64,000 nucleotides of DNA from Yaniella flava (GCF_039529295.1 NZ_BAAAMN010000041.1:62001-126000); one strand, 5' to 3'. Shown: positions 42,773 to 52,412, counted from the first letter of the stretch. Notes: generated by a model not told the origin, from the sequence alone. Translations and numbers: made by a program.

Positions 42773-44902
42773 ATGTCGTCTGCAATCCCATCATCCGGAT
42801 CTGCTATTGGCTCTGCACCACGCGCGTCAGCCAACTTACTGGCTGGCGCCTTGTACGCCGACGTGTATGCCGACGAAACCAAGACCGACCCTGAGTATCA
42901 GAGCAATCACAAGCCAGCGTTCAAATCCTGGGAGGACGTATTACCCTTTCACCAACAAACCTCCAACGTCATGCATGCTGCACACGAATCTGTGGACCAG
43001 CAGCTTGGCTCTATACTGAGATCCCTGAATCCAGCTGAACTTGAGGCACTGCAAACACAGGTCACCCTATGTCAACAAGAGCTTCTGACGACGAGTGACC
43101 ACTCAGAGTTGTTTGCGCCTTTAGACCCTTCACAACACGGCTTCACGGACTCGCAGCAGACTGGTAACGATCATGCTCGGGCCGAGGACGCCACGCCACC
43201 GGCGAAACTGTCACTATCGGAATATGCGCAAATTCGCGAAGAAAATGCACGCCTGGCAGAAACCGTCAACATTCGTGCCACGGCAGATCTTGTGCAGCAT
43301 CTGTGTCGGTCACATGGCGAAGTGAAGATCCCCGGACAGAGTCGCGAAAAGACTCCCCTGGCTGCCGCGACCTCATACGTGGCAAGCCTTTTACGGGCCA
43401 CGTTCAGTACTGTTGATAAGCGGATCACCGCGGCGGCGTCACTGTGGCCCGACATGGAATACCGTCGGCGTAAACTCAAGACACCACGGGTAGCCGAACA
43501 TTTAGCGCGGGGACGCATCCCATTTGCGTCCGCGACGACCGCTGACGAAAAACTTTCTGAAATCCGGCAGGCCTATCGTCGGGCTGGTGGTGATGAAACT
43601 GCAGCCGATGATTTAGTGCAAGAGCACGAGAAGAATTTTGTGTATCACGCGGGGCGAAATGATCCGTATACGTTCAGCCGATATGCCAAAGCCTGCAGTG
43701 AAGCTGTTACGAATGCTCTGGTCGGACCGAAGAAGCCGCTGACTGACGACCAAATGAAACACGAAAAGGGCCTGTTCTATGACGGTCAGGTTGGTGACAG
43801 TTTGCACAAGGTCACGGCGATCGTCGATGACGAGGAGTTGTTGCAGCTCAACGCCATGCGAGAATTTGCCACGAAACTCGATTCAGTCACCTCCACGATG
43901 CGGGCACAAGCCCACGAGGAGGCCAAGGGCACCGGCAAGCACCCGGCTGACGGAAATGAAAAGTCAACCGAGGAAGTTGCAGGTGATTCACGCATTACGC
44001 CGGAGGATATCGATTACGGTATTGGACAGTTATTCGATGGCCAAACGAGAGCCGAACGATGGCTCCATACGCTTATGGATTTCCTGTCCTCGGGGCTTAT
44101 TCTGCACAAGACCTACGACCCGCATGCTACCGATGAGGAACAACGACGGCGCGACACAGCGTTGCAAAAAGCAGCGGAACACTCAGAAGTCGTGGCAGAT
44201 ATTCTCGGTGTGGATCACGAGCCGCCCAGTGCTCCGGAGCTGCAACATATCGAGCAACAACATTCGAAAAATTCATCCGACCCTTTGGCCGCGTATGTTC
44301 CTGACGGATACCAGCTATTACGTCCCAATCTTGAGCTCATTGTCGAGATCTCTCTGCGTGACCTGATAGGTCGATCGCCCGATTCACTACCAGACCCTGG
44401 GGATCCAAGTGAGACTGACTACACGTCAGAACTCGCCAAGATTGCAGAGCGTCTCAAACACCAAGAGCGCAGCTTGCCGACGCCCCACGGGTCACCGGGA
44501 AATGTTCAGATCGATTTCGGGTTAGCTCGTCAACAAGCCTGTACACAGAAGATCGTCCCCATGGTCTTAGGTACCGCATCGCAGCCATTGGACGCCGGAA
44601 GAGCCCAACGACTTTTCCCACCTGCCATCAGAAGGGCTTTGCACGTTCGGGATCGTGGCTGTATCGTGCCTGGCTGTCCTCGCCCGGCGTCATGGTGCGA
44701 GCCTCACCACCTACAACCGTGGAGTCAGGACGGACCCACGTCGTTGGCGAATGCTGGTTTGGTCTGTCGGAGTCATCACAAGGCCGTACATCAGGAGTTG
44801 ATCGTACTGCACATGGAACAAGATGGACTACCATCTTGCAGTCTCCCGACGAGTCAGGATCCCACTCAGACTCGATACCGCAACATATATTGGCACGCAT
44901 GA
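42773..44902 (+). CDS. DUF222/HNH endonuclease domain protein
   Basis: 709 residues from ATG 42773, which follows a perfect anti-16S match AAGGAGGTGA. The middle is a long alpha-helical DUF222 (13E12-like) region with many charged residues. The C-terminal HNH domain reads RDRGCIVPGCPRPASWCEPHHLQPW and then LVCRSHHKAVH, with the Cys pair and His metal residues present. Such genes are multi-copy, mobile-looking elements in actinobacteria; function is unproven. It sits in the block that separates purM from DUF3073 and ends 2 nt from the convergent sirtuin gene. Confidence 0.85.
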   Translation: MSSAIPSSGSAIGSAPRASANLLAGALYADVYADETKTDPEYQSNHKPAFKSWEDVLPFHQQTSNVMHAAHESVDQQLGSILRSLNPAELEALQTQVTLCQQELLTTSDHSELFAPLDPSQHGFTDSQQTGNDHARAEDATPPAKLSLSEYAQIREENARLAETVNIRATADLVQHLCRSHGEVKIPGQSREKTPLAAATSYVASLLRATFSTVDKRITAAASLWPDMEYRRRKLKTPRVAEHLARGRIPFASATTADEKLSEIRQAYRRAGGDETAADDLVQEHEKNFVYHAGRNDPYTFSRYAKACSEAVTNALVGPKKPLTDDQMKHEKGLFYDGQVGDSLHKVTAIVDDEELLQLNAMREFATKLDSVTSTMRAQAHEEAKGTGKHPADGNEKSTEEVAGDSRITPEDIDYGIGQLFDGQTRAERWLHTLMDFLSSGLILHKTYDPHATDEEQRRRDTALQKAAEHSEVVADILGVDHEPPSAPELQHIEQQHSKNSSDPLAAYVPDGYQLLRPNLELIVEISLRDLIGRSPDSLPDPGDPSETDYTSELAKIAERLKHQERSLPTPHGSPGNVQIDFGLARQQACTQKIVPMVLGTASQPLDAGRAQRLFPPAIRRALHVRDRGCIVPGCPRPASWCEPHHLQPWSQDGPTSLANAGLVCRSHHKAVHQELIVLHMEQDGLPSCSLPTSQDPTQTRYRNIYWHA

Positions 44903-44904
44903 TG

Positions 44905-45909
44905 CTAGAACGTTTCCGCGTCGAGCCATTCGAGAGCTTCTTTGACCCCGGCACGCCAGCGGAACGTTGCACGCTCTTCTCCCCGCGTGGGGCCACGATT
45001 GATCACACCAATAGGTTTCCGCGCACGATCAGTCTCCAGCAGCATACGATAACCACTCATCACTGCCAACGACGACCCAACGACGATCAATGCACCGGAG
45101 TTTTCTAGCAAGTCTTGAATGGCGCGTTTGCGTTGTTGTGGAACGATTTCGCCGAAGTACACCACCGTAGGTTTCAACTTTGTGGAGCCACAATTCAGAC
45201 ACCTAACCATGGTGAATTCATCAACCCACTGCTGTGGAATTCGGGCGTCACCGTCGGGGTTAATGTTGTCCTGAGTCACGTTCCAGTGCTCAGCAACTTC
45301 CTGATTCGCTTGTTGTAGGCGTTGGCCGAATGCTTCACGCTGCTCCTTGACCCCGCACACCAAGCATTCGATCTCATCCATCGAACCGTGCAAAGCAATG
45401 ACCGGTCCCGAGGACGACGCGGAGCCGGCTTCCGAATCAGCTGCACGTTGGCTGCGCTGATGCAGACCATCAACATTTTGCGTCACGACACCTGCAATGA
45501 GACCGGCTGCATTCCATCGGGCAATGATTTCATGACCGGTATGCGGGGACGCGTCGTTGAGGTGCTGCCAACCGACAAATGAACGCGCCCAATAACGCTG
45601 TCGTGCCGCGTCATCGTGCAAGAATTCTTGGTATGTCATAGGCCGCGAATGGCGCAGCGAACCTTCCGGACCCCGATAGTCAGGAATCCCGGAATCTGTG
45701 GACATACCAGCACCAGTCAGAATGACAGGGTTAAGCTTCAGCAGCTGACCGAGTCCAGTCGACGCGACTTCAACGTTTTGATAGGGCGCGCGAGTCTCGA
45801 TAACGCGCTGCACGGAACGCAGTGCCGCCTGGTGCGTTGCGTATGTTGGGTGATCCTCAGCAAGAGAAGAGGTCTCGAAAGAAATCGGCCGGTCAGATGA
45901 TCCTGTCAT
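44905..45909 (-). CDS. Sirtuin (SIR2 family NAD-dependent protein deacylase)
   Basis: 334 residues from ATG 45909; a TTG at 45930 is an alternative start. NAD-binding TGAGMSTDSGIPDYRGP is near residue 65, QNVDGLHQR near 143, catalytic His in ALHGS near 170, and zinc ligands ECLVC and RCLNC near 180 and 237. The STDSGIPDYR form fits class II (SIRT4-like) sirtuins. It removes acyl groups from lysines with NAD+. A likely target is acetyl-CoA synthetase, also in the window. It is shortly upstream of the unrelated HNH gene's end. Confidence 0.88.
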   Translation of the reverse strand: MTGSSDRPISFETSSLAEDHPTYATHQAALRSVQRVIETRAPYQNVEVASTGLGQLLKLNPVILTGAGMSTDSGIPDYRGPEGSLRHSRPMTYQEFLHDDAARQRYWARSFVGWQHLNDASPHTGHEIIARWNAAGLIAGVVTQNVDGLHQRSQRAADSEAGSASSSGPVIALHGSMDEIECLVCGVKEQREAFGQRLQQANQEVAEHWNVTQDNINPDGDARIPQQWVDEFTMVRCLNCGSTKLKPTVVYFGEIVPQQRKRAIQDLLENSGALIVVGSSLAVMSGYRMLLETDRARKPIGVINRGPTRGEERATFRWRAGVKEALEWLDAETF

Positions 45910-45959
45910 CTCACCGTGCCGATCTTTCAAATGTTAGGGAAACCCTGCGACAAGCAGCC

Positions 45960-46166
45960 CTACGAATACGAAGAGTCCTCGTCGTACCCATCGTCATCGT
46001 AGACGTCATAGGTGTCCGCGTGTTCGGCGTACTCGTTGTCTGCTGCTCTATCTGGTTTCTCGGCGGATAGCTCTCGCTCCAATGCTGCCAAGTCGGTAGC
46101 TGGCGAGAAGTACTTCATGTCCCGTGCCTGACGGGTTGCCTTTGCCTTTTGACGGCCGCGCCCCAT
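45960..46166 (-). CDS. DUF3073 family protein
   Basis: 68 residues from ATG 46166 after AAGGGGG. The basic start MGRGRQKAKATRQARDMKYF is the DUF3073 hallmark; the rest is acidic with Tyr/Asp repeats (YDVYDDDGYDEDSS). Function unknown; small actinobacterial proteins of this family are usually next to purM. The longer frame upstream to 46274 has no support. Confidence 0.87.
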   Translation of the reverse strand: MGRGRQKAKATRQARDMKYFSPATDLAALERELSAEKPDRAADNEYAEHADTYDVYDDDGYDEDSSYS

Positions 46167-46435
46167 GAGCGTGACCCCCTTCGCGGTCTCTGTGCCCCCA
46201 AAAGCGACAATATAAGGCCCACATTGTCGCCGAGGTCTCTTTTGCGTAATGGTTCGTGATAACCAGGTTAACATGTTTGAGTAGAGTTCGCCCCTTTGCG
46301 GCTAAAATATGTCTGGTATAACCGGGGCTTACGCTCTAGGATCAGCTAATAACTAGCAGGAACTCGGGCGCGGTGCTCTCAGCGAGTGGGGACGCAATCG
46401 ATACTGACTGCTGCCAGGAAGGATGATGGACCGGC

Positions 46436-47221
46436 ATGACACCAGCCGACGACCAGCCAAACACGGAGTCCGAGCCTCCGCTGTCAGCTGAAGAACGCTC
46501 GGCGCCGACGCGTCGCCAACTACGGCAACGCCAAGAGCGCCGTTCACGACGGAATTCATGGATAATTTTCTTATCCGTGCTCGTCGTGGTGCTGGCGATC
46601 GTCATGTTCTTTGTCTACAGCTTCAGCTCTTCCGACTCGGAGCAGAACGCAGAGAGCCCCGAAGAAACAACAACCCGTAACCCCTCCCCTGGCTTGGATG
46701 GCATCATCGCCGCGAACGTGTCCCCCGAGAACTTTTTGCCGGGCGATTGTCTCGCCGATTACACCGATGCGGGCGAACCAGCCGACATTGTCGAGTGTTC
46801 CACGCCCCACAACGCGCAGCTCGTAGGACGTCAGGTGTACTCGACAGATATGTCCTACCCAGGCGAAGACGAACTTCTTGAATCTTCAGAGGCCTTCTGT
46901 GCGGATATCCCACTGTTGGAGAACACGCAGACCACATACTCAATCAACACCTCACGCCCTTCCCAGTACACCTGGGAAAATGATGCGGATCGTCGCATCG
47001 ACTGCGTCGTTTCCACTAATGATGAAACGAACTTCACAGAATCTTTGGTTGAGGAACCAGCCGTCGACGATCAGCGTTCCGAACAAGAACAGTCCGAAGA
47101 TCCAATCCAAACCGCTGATGAAGCCGTCGAGGCTGCCCCGGAAGACACTCAAGACACCACAGACGACGCAACCGCGGAAGAGACCGCCGCCGATGAGGAA
47201 ACCACCGACGACGCGTCATAA
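46436..47221 (+). CDS. Septum-formation-family membrane protein
   Basis: 261 residues. A cytoplasmic basic head (RRQLRQRQERRSRR near 28-40) is followed by a single membrane helix (about 43-62). The extracellular domain has FLPGDCLADY, VECSTPHNAQLVG and further cysteines near 160 and 191, the pattern of the actinobacterial Septum_form domain. The last about 60 residues are acidic and Thr-rich. Role in septation is inferred only from the domain name. Confidence 0.75.
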   Translation: MTPADDQPNTESEPPLSAEERSAPTRRQLRQRQERRSRRNSWIIFLSVLVVVLAIVMFFVYSFSSSDSEQNAESPEETTTRNPSPGLDGIIAANVSPENFLPGDCLADYTDAGEPADIVECSTPHNAQLVGRQVYSTDMSYPGEDELLESSEAFCADIPLLENTQTTYSINTSRPSQYTWENDADRRIDCVVSTNDETNFTESLVEEPAVDDQRSEQEQSEDPIQTADEAVEAAPEDTQDTTDDATAEETAADEETTDDAS

Positions 47222-47296
47222 CTTCCACAGCTGATAGCAGCCCTGAAGTGCTGCGGACTCTCGAGTGCTGAGGTACGAGCACCCTAGGTTGATAGT

Positions 47297-49957
47297 TTAC
47301 GAATCGGAAATCACAGCGCCATCAGCACTGCCGGAGGCTTGAGCAGAGCCGATGGTATTGTGCGAACCATCAGCATGCTGGGTTCCCAAACGGATGCCGT
47401 CGCCATCAGCATCGACGGTTACCGTGTCCCCATCTTTGACGCGCTGGGCCAAGATCTCCTTGGCCAACGTATCGCCAATCTCACGTTGCACTAAGCGGCG
47501 TAGCGGACGGGCGCCATATGCCGGATCATAACCGACCCTCGCCAACCACTCGGCAGCTGCGGGGGCCACGTCAAGCTGTAACCGTCGTTCAGAAAGACGC
47601 TGGGCCAGCTGTTCTATCTGCAGATCCACAATCTTGACGAGATCTTCGGTAGTCAACGGCTCAAATTGGATCGTGTCATCCAACCGGTTCAAGAACTCTG
47701 GTTTGAACGCAGCACGCACGGCGGCGTCCACCCTGGCATGTTTGTCCTGTGCTTCAAGAGCCGGGTCTACGAGGAACTCTGAGCCAAGGTTGGACGTCAG
47801 GATCAAAATCGTGTTGCGGAAATCCACGGTGTGGCCTTGTCCATCAGTCAATCGGCCATCATCAAGCACTTGGAGCAGGATGTCGAAGATTTCCGGGTGA
47901 GCCTTTTCGACCTCGTCGAGCAAGATAACCGAATACGGGCGACGGCGCACTGCTTCGGTCAACTGGCCACCCTCGTCATATCCAACATATCCGGGAGGCG
48001 ACCCGACAAGTCGTGCCACCGAATGTTTCTCCGAATACTCGGACATGTCGAGACGAACCATCGCCCGGTCATCGTCAAATAGGAACTCAGCCAGCGATTT
48101 CGCCAACTCAGTTTTACCCACGCCGGTTGGGCCTAGGAACAGGAACGATCCGATCGGACGATCCGGATCAGCAATGCCTGCCCGCGATCGGCGCACTGCA
48201 TCGGAGACGGCTTCAACCGCTGGGCGTTGGCCGATCAGTCGGGCACCGATCTCGTCTTCCATGTACAACAGCTTTTCTTGTTCACTCGACAGCATGCGGC
48301 CGGCAGGGATACCAGTCCAGGCTTCGATGACTTCAGCAATATCCTGAGCGGAAACCTGCTCGGACACCATCGGCATTTCGTCACTCGTGACGGTTTGATC
48401 AGCTGCCTCCGCCGCGGCCAGATCCTTTTCGACTTCTGGGATCTCACCGTAGAGAATCCGTGAAGCTTCGGCCAGATCGCCATCGCGTTGTGCCCTCTCG
48501 GCACTCGAACGCAACTCGTCTAACGCCACCCTCAAGTCTCCGGCTTTATTCAGGGACGCCTTCTCGGCTTCCCACTTTGCGGTCATGCCGGCAAGTTCCT
48601 CTTTGGTGTCGGCAAGTTCGGCACGCAGGGCGGCCAAACGTTCCACCGAAGCAGCATCGGTTTCGCCTTGCAGCGCGAGCTCTTCCATCGTCAACCGGTC
48701 AGCGGCACGTCGTAGTTTATCCACCGCCTCCGGCGCAGAATCAATTTCCATCCGCAACCGGGATGCCGCTTCGTCCATCAAATCGATGGCCTTATCAGGT
48801 AACCGTCGGCCAGGAATATACCGATTCGATAAACTCGCAGCCGCAACTAAGGCCGCATCAGCAATCGCAACCTTGTGATGGGCCTCGTAACGTTCTTTTA
48901 GCCCACGCAGAATAGCGATGCTGTCGTCCACGGACGGTTCACCGACGAAAACCTGCTGGAAACGACGCTCCAGAGCAGGATCCTTTTCAATATTCTCACG
49001 GAACTCGTCCAGGGTCGTTGCCCCGATTAACCGGAGCTCGCCACGCGCCAGCATCGGTTTGAGCATGTTACCCGCATCCATGGAACCCTCGGCAGCACCT
49101 GCGCCCACCACGGTGTGCAGTTCATCGATAAATGTGACAACTTCACCCTCGGCCGCAGCGATTTCTTCCAGGACTGCTTTGAGACGCTCCTCGAATTCGC
49201 CACGATACTTCGCACCCGCAACCATCGCGCCAAGATCCAGCGAGATGAGCCGTTTGCCACGCAGCGACTCGGGCACGTCACCGGCCACAATGCGTTGCGC
49301 CAACCCTTCGACGACGGCCGTCTTGCCGACGCCCGGTTCACCGATGAGCACGGGGTTGTTTTTCGTTCGACGCGACAGCACCTGGATGACGCGACGGACT
49401 TCGGCATCACGTCCGATCACTGGGTCAAGTTTGCCGGATGCCGCAACTTCGGTCAGATCGGTGCCATACTGTTCCAACGATTGGAAGGTGCCTTCTGGGT
49501 CCGGCGACGTCACTTTCGCATCACCCCGCACCGATTGCATTGCCACGTTCAACGCATCGACCGTCGCCCCGGCTTCACGCAGGCTGCGCCCGGTGTCACC
49601 GCTATCGGCGGCCAAACCGAGCAGGAGGTGCTCGGTCGAAACAAACTGATCCTGGTGTTCTTGTGCTCGGGTTTGGGCAGCCGAGATCACAGCCAACCCT
49701 GCGCGCGAAAGCTGTGCTTCAGCCACCGAGGAGCCCGAGACTTTCGGTAGGGCTGCTATCTGGCTCGAGGCTTGTGTCGAGACGGTATCGGGGGCGACAT
49801 CGGCGGCCTTCAATACGGCCACGGCAACTGATTCGCGCTGGTCCATCAGGGCTTTGAGCACATGTGCGGGCTCGATCTGCGGGTTACCCGCCGTGGAGGC
49901 ATTCATCGCCGCGGCAGATAGCGCCTCTTGCGACTTGGTAGTGAATTGCGAATTCAT
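47297..49957 (-). CDS. clpB: ATP-dependent disaggregase ClpB
   Basis: 886 residues from ATG 49957 with AAGGAG 6-8 nt upstream. N-domain (about 1-145), NBD1 with GEPGVGKTAVVEG near 205, a coiled-coil middle domain near 410-525, and NBD2 with GPTGVGKTELAKSLAEF near 610 and AYGARPLRRLVQREI near 820. It works with DnaK/DnaJ/GrpE to dissolve protein aggregates. A HAIR element (50002-50022) upstream points to control by HspR, encoded 7 kb away. Confidence 0.97.
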   Translation of the reverse strand: MNSQFTTKSQEALSAAAMNASTAGNPQIEPAHVLKALMDQRESVAVAVLKAADVAPDTVSTQASSQIAALPKVSGSSVAEAQLSRAGLAVISAAQTRAQEHQDQFVSTEHLLLGLAADSGDTGRSLREAGATVDALNVAMQSVRGDAKVTSPDPEGTFQSLEQYGTDLTEVAASGKLDPVIGRDAEVRRVIQVLSRRTKNNPVLIGEPGVGKTAVVEGLAQRIVAGDVPESLRGKRLISLDLGAMVAGAKYRGEFEERLKAVLEEIAAAEGEVVTFIDELHTVVGAGAAEGSMDAGNMLKPMLARGELRLIGATTLDEFRENIEKDPALERRFQQVFVGEPSVDDSIAILRGLKERYEAHHKVAIADAALVAAASLSNRYIPGRRLPDKAIDLMDEAASRLRMEIDSAPEAVDKLRRAADRLTMEELALQGETDAASVERLAALRAELADTKEELAGMTAKWEAEKASLNKAGDLRVALDELRSSAERAQRDGDLAEASRILYGEIPEVEKDLAAAEAADQTVTSDEMPMVSEQVSAQDIAEVIEAWTGIPAGRMLSSEQEKLLYMEDEIGARLIGQRPAVEAVSDAVRRSRAGIADPDRPIGSFLFLGPTGVGKTELAKSLAEFLFDDDRAMVRLDMSEYSEKHSVARLVGSPPGYVGYDEGGQLTEAVRRRPYSVILLDEVEKAHPEIFDILLQVLDDGRLTDGQGHTVDFRNTILILTSNLGSEFLVDPALEAQDKHARVDAAVRAAFKPEFLNRLDDTIQFEPLTTEDLVKIVDLQIEQLAQRLSERRLQLDVAPAAAEWLARVGYDPAYGARPLRRLVQREIGDTLAKEILAQRVKDGDTVTVDADGDGIRLGTQHADGSHNTIGSAQASGSADGAVISDS

Positions 49958-49970
49958 CAATACTCCTTAC

Positions 49971-49987
49971 TCCCGGGGTTCCCGGGA
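49971..49987. repeat. Short perfect palindrome just before the clpB ribosome site
   Basis: TCCCGGG-GTT-CCCGGGA, located between the HAIR element and the ribosome site, so it lies in the clpB leader. It could fold in RNA and affect translation. Confidence 0.45.
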
Positions 49988-50001
49988 ATCCAAAACCTAA
50001 A

Positions 50002-50022
50002 CTTGAGTCTAGTTAACTCAAC
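50002..50022. promoter_or_regulatory. HAIR element (HspR operator) upstream of clpB
   Basis: CTTGAGT-CTAGTTA-ACTCAAC matches the HspR consensus CTTGAGT-N7-ACTCAAG at 13 of 14 arm positions. The minus-strand TTGAGT in it could double as a -35 box, with TAGGTT about 16 nt downstream. Confidence 0.85.
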
Positions 50023-50071
50023 CCCGTTTGGATAGGAAATATTCCCACATTCAGCAACGCTGTGGAAAACA

Positions 50072-50902
50072 TTAACTGCCGGACGGTTCGGCAGCAGAAG
50101 TCGCTTCGGTCGGACTCTCGCTTGTGGTCTCACTTGGCTCGGCAGAAGCTTCGTCCTCGAAGGTTTCCTGCAGCTTCTCGGCCTGGGCGCCAAACATTTC
50201 TTCGGCCTCTTCAATCGAAACCTGCTCGGCCGTCATGTACATGTGGTACCGACCGTTAACCGAAGACCCCCCGACCGCCATCGATTCGGAGCCGTCCCCG
50301 TCAGAAATTTCTAGGTGGATGGCATCGAGACCCGGAACTTTGGTGAATTCTGCTTCTGCGCCTTCAACCTCGTCCGAACTCAACGTTTCGCAAGCATTCG
50401 GGATTTCGCGATAGATCGACATGGGTTCTTCAGAGGTCCGCGTCTCGAAGATCATGGTCTGCGTGTTCGCTTCGGATGCCTCAGGAGACTGACCATCCGT
50501 GGCAGCGCCATCCGTAGCAGCGTCAGAGGGCACTTCCTTGACGAAGTGCGCCGACACGCCAGCAACCGCCGGGGCCGTGTAGGAATTCAACTCATCGAGG
50601 AGCTCTTCACAGGTGCCCGACGGGGAAAAATCACTGAGCGTCAAGTACATCGAAACTGGGTCATCCACGAACCCCTCAACCGGCGGGTCACCTGCAACAC
50701 CCATCAGCTCGACGTCCGACACCAAGGCAGCCGCATACTGTTCTAAATCCACCTCGGGCGCGGAAGGAGACGCCGACGTCGCAGCTTCCTCGCTCGGTGA
50801 AGCTTCCGGTTGCTCAGCGCCCTGGTCCGTGCAGCCTGCCAGCAGCATCCCACCGGCAGCAACCAGTGCCGCAAACCGTATAGCTTTTCGTTTCACTACC
50901 AT
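50072..50902 (-). CDS. Putative lipoprotein of unknown function
   Basis: 276 residues from ATG 50902 after AGAGGTG. A signal peptide (VVKRKAIRFAALVAAGGMLLAGC) ends in lipobox LAGC, so the mature protein would be lipid-anchored at Cys. A Ser/Glu/Pro-rich linker leads to a soluble domain with two cysteines (GTCEELL, NACETL) that may bond. The C-terminal 40 residues are again Ser/Thr/Glu-rich. No family is recognised. Confidence 0.78.
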   Translation of the reverse strand: MVVKRKAIRFAALVAAGGMLLAGCTDQGAEQPEASPSEEAATSASPSAPEVDLEQYAAALVSDVELMGVAGDPPVEGFVDDPVSMYLTLSDFSPSGTCEELLDELNSYTAPAVAGVSAHFVKEVPSDAATDGAATDGQSPEASEANTQTMIFETRTSEEPMSIYREIPNACETLSSDEVEGAEAEFTKVPGLDAIHLEISDGDGSESMAVGGSSVNGRYHMYMTAEQVSIEEAEEMFGAQAEKLQETFEDEASAEPSETTSESPTEATSAAEPSGS

Positions 50903-51015
50903 CACACCTCTACGATACCGTGAGTTCTCATCTTGAATGCAACATTTGCACCGTGCAGGGCCGCCAGAGTCACCGCGAAGCATCCAGCTACCCTCAAACC
51001 TGGTGTACGAGCAGC

Positions 51016-51021
51016 TAAGCT
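51016..51021 (+). promoter_or_regulatory. Possible -10 box 7 nt before the YihY start
   Basis: TAAGCT, then 7 nt and ATG 51029. GGAGG is only 1 nt from the ATG and so poorly placed as a ribosome site, which also favours a leaderless start. Confidence 0.35.
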
Positions 51022-51028
51022 CGGAGGC

Positions 51029-52348
51029 ATGTCTCACTCCGCCGCTGACCCACCGCGCACGCCCCCGACGTCGGATGCCGCCGCGCAGCCAAACCCAACG
51101 GCGGACTCGGACACCAGACGACGACGTTCGACGGCCAAGCGTGCGGCCACAACAGCCATCACCAAGCTCACGCGGCAGCGCCCGCCAAGAACCTATCAGC
51201 GTCCGCGTCCCACCTGGTGGTTCGTCATTCGTCGCACCTGGGGACGCGCCATCGCCATGCAAGTGTGGGATGTGGCGGCCACCATGACGTTCTACTTGAT
51301 GCTCTCACTACTGCCCGGACTCATCGCGCTGGGATCCATCGTGGCACTAGTGGACTTCACAGAGGAAACCATTTGGACGATCGCCGGGCTGGTCAACGAC
51401 CTCGTACCGGCACTCGAGGCCTCCACCGTAGCCAACACACTCTTTCGACTCATCGATACACCCGGTGGCATCACCCCACTCGTGCTGGGCCTGATCGGGT
51501 CGCTGTATTCAGCATCCAACGTCGTGGCGGCTTTTCATCGGGCGATGAACCGCATTTACGATACCCGCGAAGGGCGCCCCTTCATTTACTTTCGGTTTGT
51601 CGTATTCGTCGAAACCTTGGTGCTCATGGTTGCGTCCCTACTCTTGCTATTACTGATCATCCTGGGCGGCGACTTCTCGGTCCGCCTGGGTGAAGTGCTC
51701 GGACTGACCCAAGAAGCGATCGCCACCTGGAACATCCTCAAATGGCCGCTGATTCTGTTAGTGCTCATTTTCCTGGTATCGCAAGCGTTTTATCGCGGCC
51801 CCAATGTGCGCCGGCCCCGGTACCGGATCATCTCCTCGGGCGCGGCCGTCACCGTCATCATTCTGTTTGCCGCAATTGCTTTTACCGGTTGGTTACTCGA
51901 TCACGTGGCCATGTTTGAACAGGCGTTCTTCACGGTCAACGGCATCCTCTATGTCATCCTGCTGATCTGGCTTGCCTTCATCGTGATGTTGGCGGCAGCC
52001 GCCTGGGACGCCGAAATCTTGCGCGCCAAACAGCTCGCGTCGGGGTATGCGGCCGGGGACGAATTGCAGCTGGCCACCGAGCACACCTGGGTACTGCGCC
52101 TGCTGGATGCCGAAACTGAAAATCGGCGCCGCATCTCGGGCATCATTGTGGACAACTATCACGACGACCAACCGGTCACAACACCCAAAACCCCTCAGTT
52201 GACCGAAGCCGAATCGTTGTGGGCAATACGAGAACCCGACTACCCACCATCAACCGGTGCCCCTTTCCACGCGGTCGCACCGCCATCATCGGTACGGTAT
52301 GACACCGCCGACGACGCGGCATATCGCGGAGAATACGAGCCCGATTAA
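51029..52348 (+). CDS. YihY/BrkB family membrane protein
   Basis: 439 residues from ATG 51029. A basic Thr/Pro-rich head (about 1-70) precedes a YihY core with six membrane segments: TFYLMLSLLPGLIALGSI near 87, GLIGSLYSASNVVAAFHRAMNRIYD near 155-180 is the family signature, and hydrophobic helices continue to about 345. The C-terminal about 90 residues are cytoplasmic and acidic. Function unknown; old RNase BN assignments of the family are wrong. Confidence 0.87.
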   Translation: MSHSAADPPRTPPTSDAAAQPNPTADSDTRRRRSTAKRAATTAITKLTRQRPPRTYQRPRPTWWFVIRRTWGRAIAMQVWDVAATMTFYLMLSLLPGLIALGSIVALVDFTEETIWTIAGLVNDLVPALEASTVANTLFRLIDTPGGITPLVLGLIGSLYSASNVVAAFHRAMNRIYDTREGRPFIYFRFVVFVETLVLMVASLLLLLLIILGGDFSVRLGEVLGLTQEAIATWNILKWPLILLVLIFLVSQAFYRGPNVRRPRYRIISSGAAVTVIILFAAIAFTGWLLDHVAMFEQAFFTVNGILYVILLIWLAFIVMLAAAAWDAEILRAKQLASGYAAGDELQLATEHTWVLRLLDAETENRRRISGIIVDNYHDDQPVTTPKTPQLTEAESLWAIREPDYPPSTGAPFHAVAPPSSVRYDTADDAAYRGEYEPD

Positions 52349-52389
52349 CGCGGTAGTCGGGTCTGAACATATGAAAATATTGGACTGTG

Positions 52390-52412
52390 AACCGCCGCAA
52401 ACCTAGGCGGCT
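52390..52412. terminator. Weak hairpin at the end of the DoxX-like gene
   Basis: AACCGCC and GGCGGCT arms around 9 nt, overlapping the stop codon at 52403. The 7-bp stem includes a G-U pair, and no T-run follows. Confidence 0.3.

Noticed and set aside
47222..47296. Possible terminator between the septum protein and clpB
   Set aside because: Only short GTGCT/AGCAC arms with an 8-nt loop and no T-run.
50903..51262. Upstream extension of the lipoprotein gene
   Set aside because: It is antisense to the YihY gene and would bury the signal peptide; ATG 50902 gives a proper lipobox signal.
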